From contig JAJEKV010000002.1 of NCBI GenBank assembly GCA_021234155.1, forward strand, positions 1,309,345-1,373,344: a stretch of DNA of 64,000 bases, written 5' to 3'. The stretch is from Isoetes taiwanensis. Its lineage: Eukaryota > Streptophyta > Lycopodiopsida > Isoetales > Isoetaceae. A program made the position numbers and the translations under genes. The notes beneath the pieces are model-generated. The model was not told the DNA's origin and did no database searches. It saw only the letters and a program-made list of their open reading frames with translations. Positions 62,101-64,000 of this stretch are shown here, piece after piece (within the stretch, counting starts at the first letter, position 1; every line of letters begins with the position of its first letter).

Positions 62101-64000
62101 TTCTTGACAGATTCTGCACTTCTAAGCATTGATGGCATCACCGGTTGGAAGAAAGAATGTATCTGCAGGGTGTAATCAACGTGTGTACCGGATCAGACCA
62201 GGTTTCCATTTAGATCTCCATTGGACAAAGCTTCAAACCATTGCTGGTTTCTGGAGGAGGGCCCATTAGATGTTCGGTTGTACCCTCCCATGGGTGAGAT
62301 GGTTGTGCTTTTGGCCAGCTGGTTTCGATCTGCAGGCTGCAGTGGCTCGGGGAGGTCATCTCCAGTCGTGGTAAGAATGCAAGAACTTGTGGACCTTTTC
62401 TTGGAGTAAAACATGCCTTGATATGATGATTCAAAAGTAACATCAAAACTAACTTGTTGGGTGGAACGATCATCATTTTCAACTCTAGTTTTAAGGACTT
62501 CGAAACTTGACCTTCTTTAACTCAACAACATATGGGATGAGGGAGCAAAACCAGAGGCGTCTAAGCTGAAATTTTTCGATGTCTTCGTAAGGAGGCCGCT
62601 GAAGAATTCTTTGAAATCATCGGATGAGATATTGGTATTACTCAAGTGCAAGATGAAGAAGAGTGCACAGTTCCATGTTCTTTGAGTGGAGTGACAGCTA
62701 AACGACTTAGGAGTTCTTAGGCTTTTGGGACAGAAACAACGGTGCAACGTGGCATGATGATGGATATCACAGATTCCCCATGTCATATCCACGTAGATGA
62801 CATTGATGAAGAAGATCACATGGGCAAAGGCAAATGGGCATTCTTAGTGCACCCCTAATTTGGTGCCAGCTGCTCAATATGTTTGGAGAGCGTCGGGAGG
62901 GAACAAGGATTGTCTATAACTTCCTGGTTTCCATCTGCTCATCCATTTTGTTGGTGTTATACAAATGATGATGTAATTATTATGGATGATCAGAGAAGAG
63001 CTGGTTAGGAAGAAAGCGATCTTAAGCGCACTAAACACTACGGCTTGGAGGCTTTGACCCGATGACGAGAGGAATCTTCTCAAATTCACTTCATCAAGGT
63101 GAATGTTCAGTGTCCCCTTTCGTAATAGCATGTTCTTAGTATTCGAGGTGTCACATGGCACAAATAGAGGCTATGGATATAGAGACATCTTCATTCAAAA
63201 CTAGAAGACAACGTGATTAGGAAAGTGAATGGTGACATGTAAGATATAGTTGCTTTTAAAACACCAAGAAAGAGAATATCCAATTTAGCCGAAGGTTATA
63301 CAAGGATGGAGACTAATTCTGAAAGACTTTGGGAAGCAAAATTACTCAGTTATTCTTCAATTTTTTTAAGATGGAAGTTAATAATTTATTTTTGGAGGGC
63401 CAGGCCAGCAGGGGCCCTTGTAACATTAGCTCGTTGATCAAGCATACATTTAAATTTCAAGGCCAATGTATTTCATGATACTGGAATTGGCATCTTCTAT
63501 TTCGACATCCCTTTTAGCCTCATTTGTCCTTTCATTTTGTACCTATAGGTATTGCGGTGCTAAGTTTGCTTTTCTCGAAATTTCTAAGGTTAGTCCTAAG
63601 CTTGTTTATTAAAATGGGTGCTTGATATATCTCATCAAAACTTTGAGTTTGCTAATACGTATGAGTAAATGTGGTACTGATTTTGTTCCAATAAATAATA
63701 TTTATTGTTTAGAATATAATATTTATTATTTTAAGAGTGTTGAATAAAAATGATGGCTTTAGTCCCAAGGGTTGGGTGGAAAGCTAAGGTTGGAGGAAAC
63801 TCTACAAGTTCTAGTGCCCATAAGATACGACCACCAAGCATTAGTAGTACATCCAACATCCTTATGCATTTTATAGCATCGTGAAAATAATTGTTGATAA
63901 TGGAATTACATGAACCTACAAGGAACTTTGCACATGCTTCCCAGGATAAATACACATTCGTGTAACAAAGGCCAGGTTCTCATAAGCAATACGTAACTGA
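59136..64000. other. no recognisable gene
   Basis: Short frames on both strands without motifs (60172-60481, 61390-61712, 62193-62482, 62517-63161). No repeats or RNA genes were noticed. Confidence 0.4.

Overview
The window looks like nuclear DNA of a land plant. The evidence is AT-rich intergenic sequence, short GT-AG introns, a plant-type Ty3/gypsy LTR retrotransposon with target-site duplications, plant-style LINEs, a hAT transposase relic, and decayed copies of a Dim1/KsgA-type rRNA dimethylase and of S-formylglutathione hydrolase. A Rep-HUH (replitron-like) transposase relic makes a non-flowering lineage such as a moss or fern plausible to me, but that is an inference. Gene density is very low. 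Most recognisable reading frames carry frameshifts or stops, so this is mainly a graveyard of mobile elements and gene relics.

Layout. 1-1.7 kb is an AT-rich array of palindromic repeats. At 1.8-2.3 kb (minus) is an unrecognised 175-codon ORF. 3.5-14.0 kb is a complete but decayed Ty3/gypsy element: 584 and 591 bp LTRs, AGGAC duplications, gag, protease, RT, RNase H and integrase, plus an uninterrupted coiled-coil ORF downstream of integrase. 14.1-15.8 kb (minus) is the relic of a Rep-HUH protein of the replitron type. 18.3-19.4 kb (minus) holds four exons of an unrecognised spliced gene with consistent intron phases. 20.6-22.4 kb is a pair of direct repeats flanking an array of hairpins whose arms co-vary. 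23.0-25.3 kb is a dead LINE ending near a pentanucleotide repeat. 26.9-27.1 kb is a ~70 bp tandem repeat. 30.1-31.3 kb is a Dim1-like methyltransferase gene with one clean intron and two frame breaks.

32-48 kb carries palindromic repeats, a 670 bp element with 115 bp inverted repeats, copies of a hairpin-bearing dispersed repeat, an LTR with a primer-binding-like site, a hAT relic, two oppositely oriented LINE fragments and two tandem duplications. 48.4-49.3 kb (minus) is an S-formylglutathione hydrolase pseudogene with all three parts of the catalytic triad region recognisable. Directly upstream of it lies a ~1.9 kb tract (49.36-51.24 kb) strikingly over-rich in CpG and in the pentamer GAACG. 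From 51.3 kb to the end I recognise no gene, only a repeat copy at 52.7 kb and some unassigned open frames.

No operon-like cooperation is expected. The only candidate cellular functions are mitochondrial rRNA dimethylation (30.1 kb), formaldehyde detoxification (48.4 kb, dead) and the unknown spliced gene at 18.3 kb.
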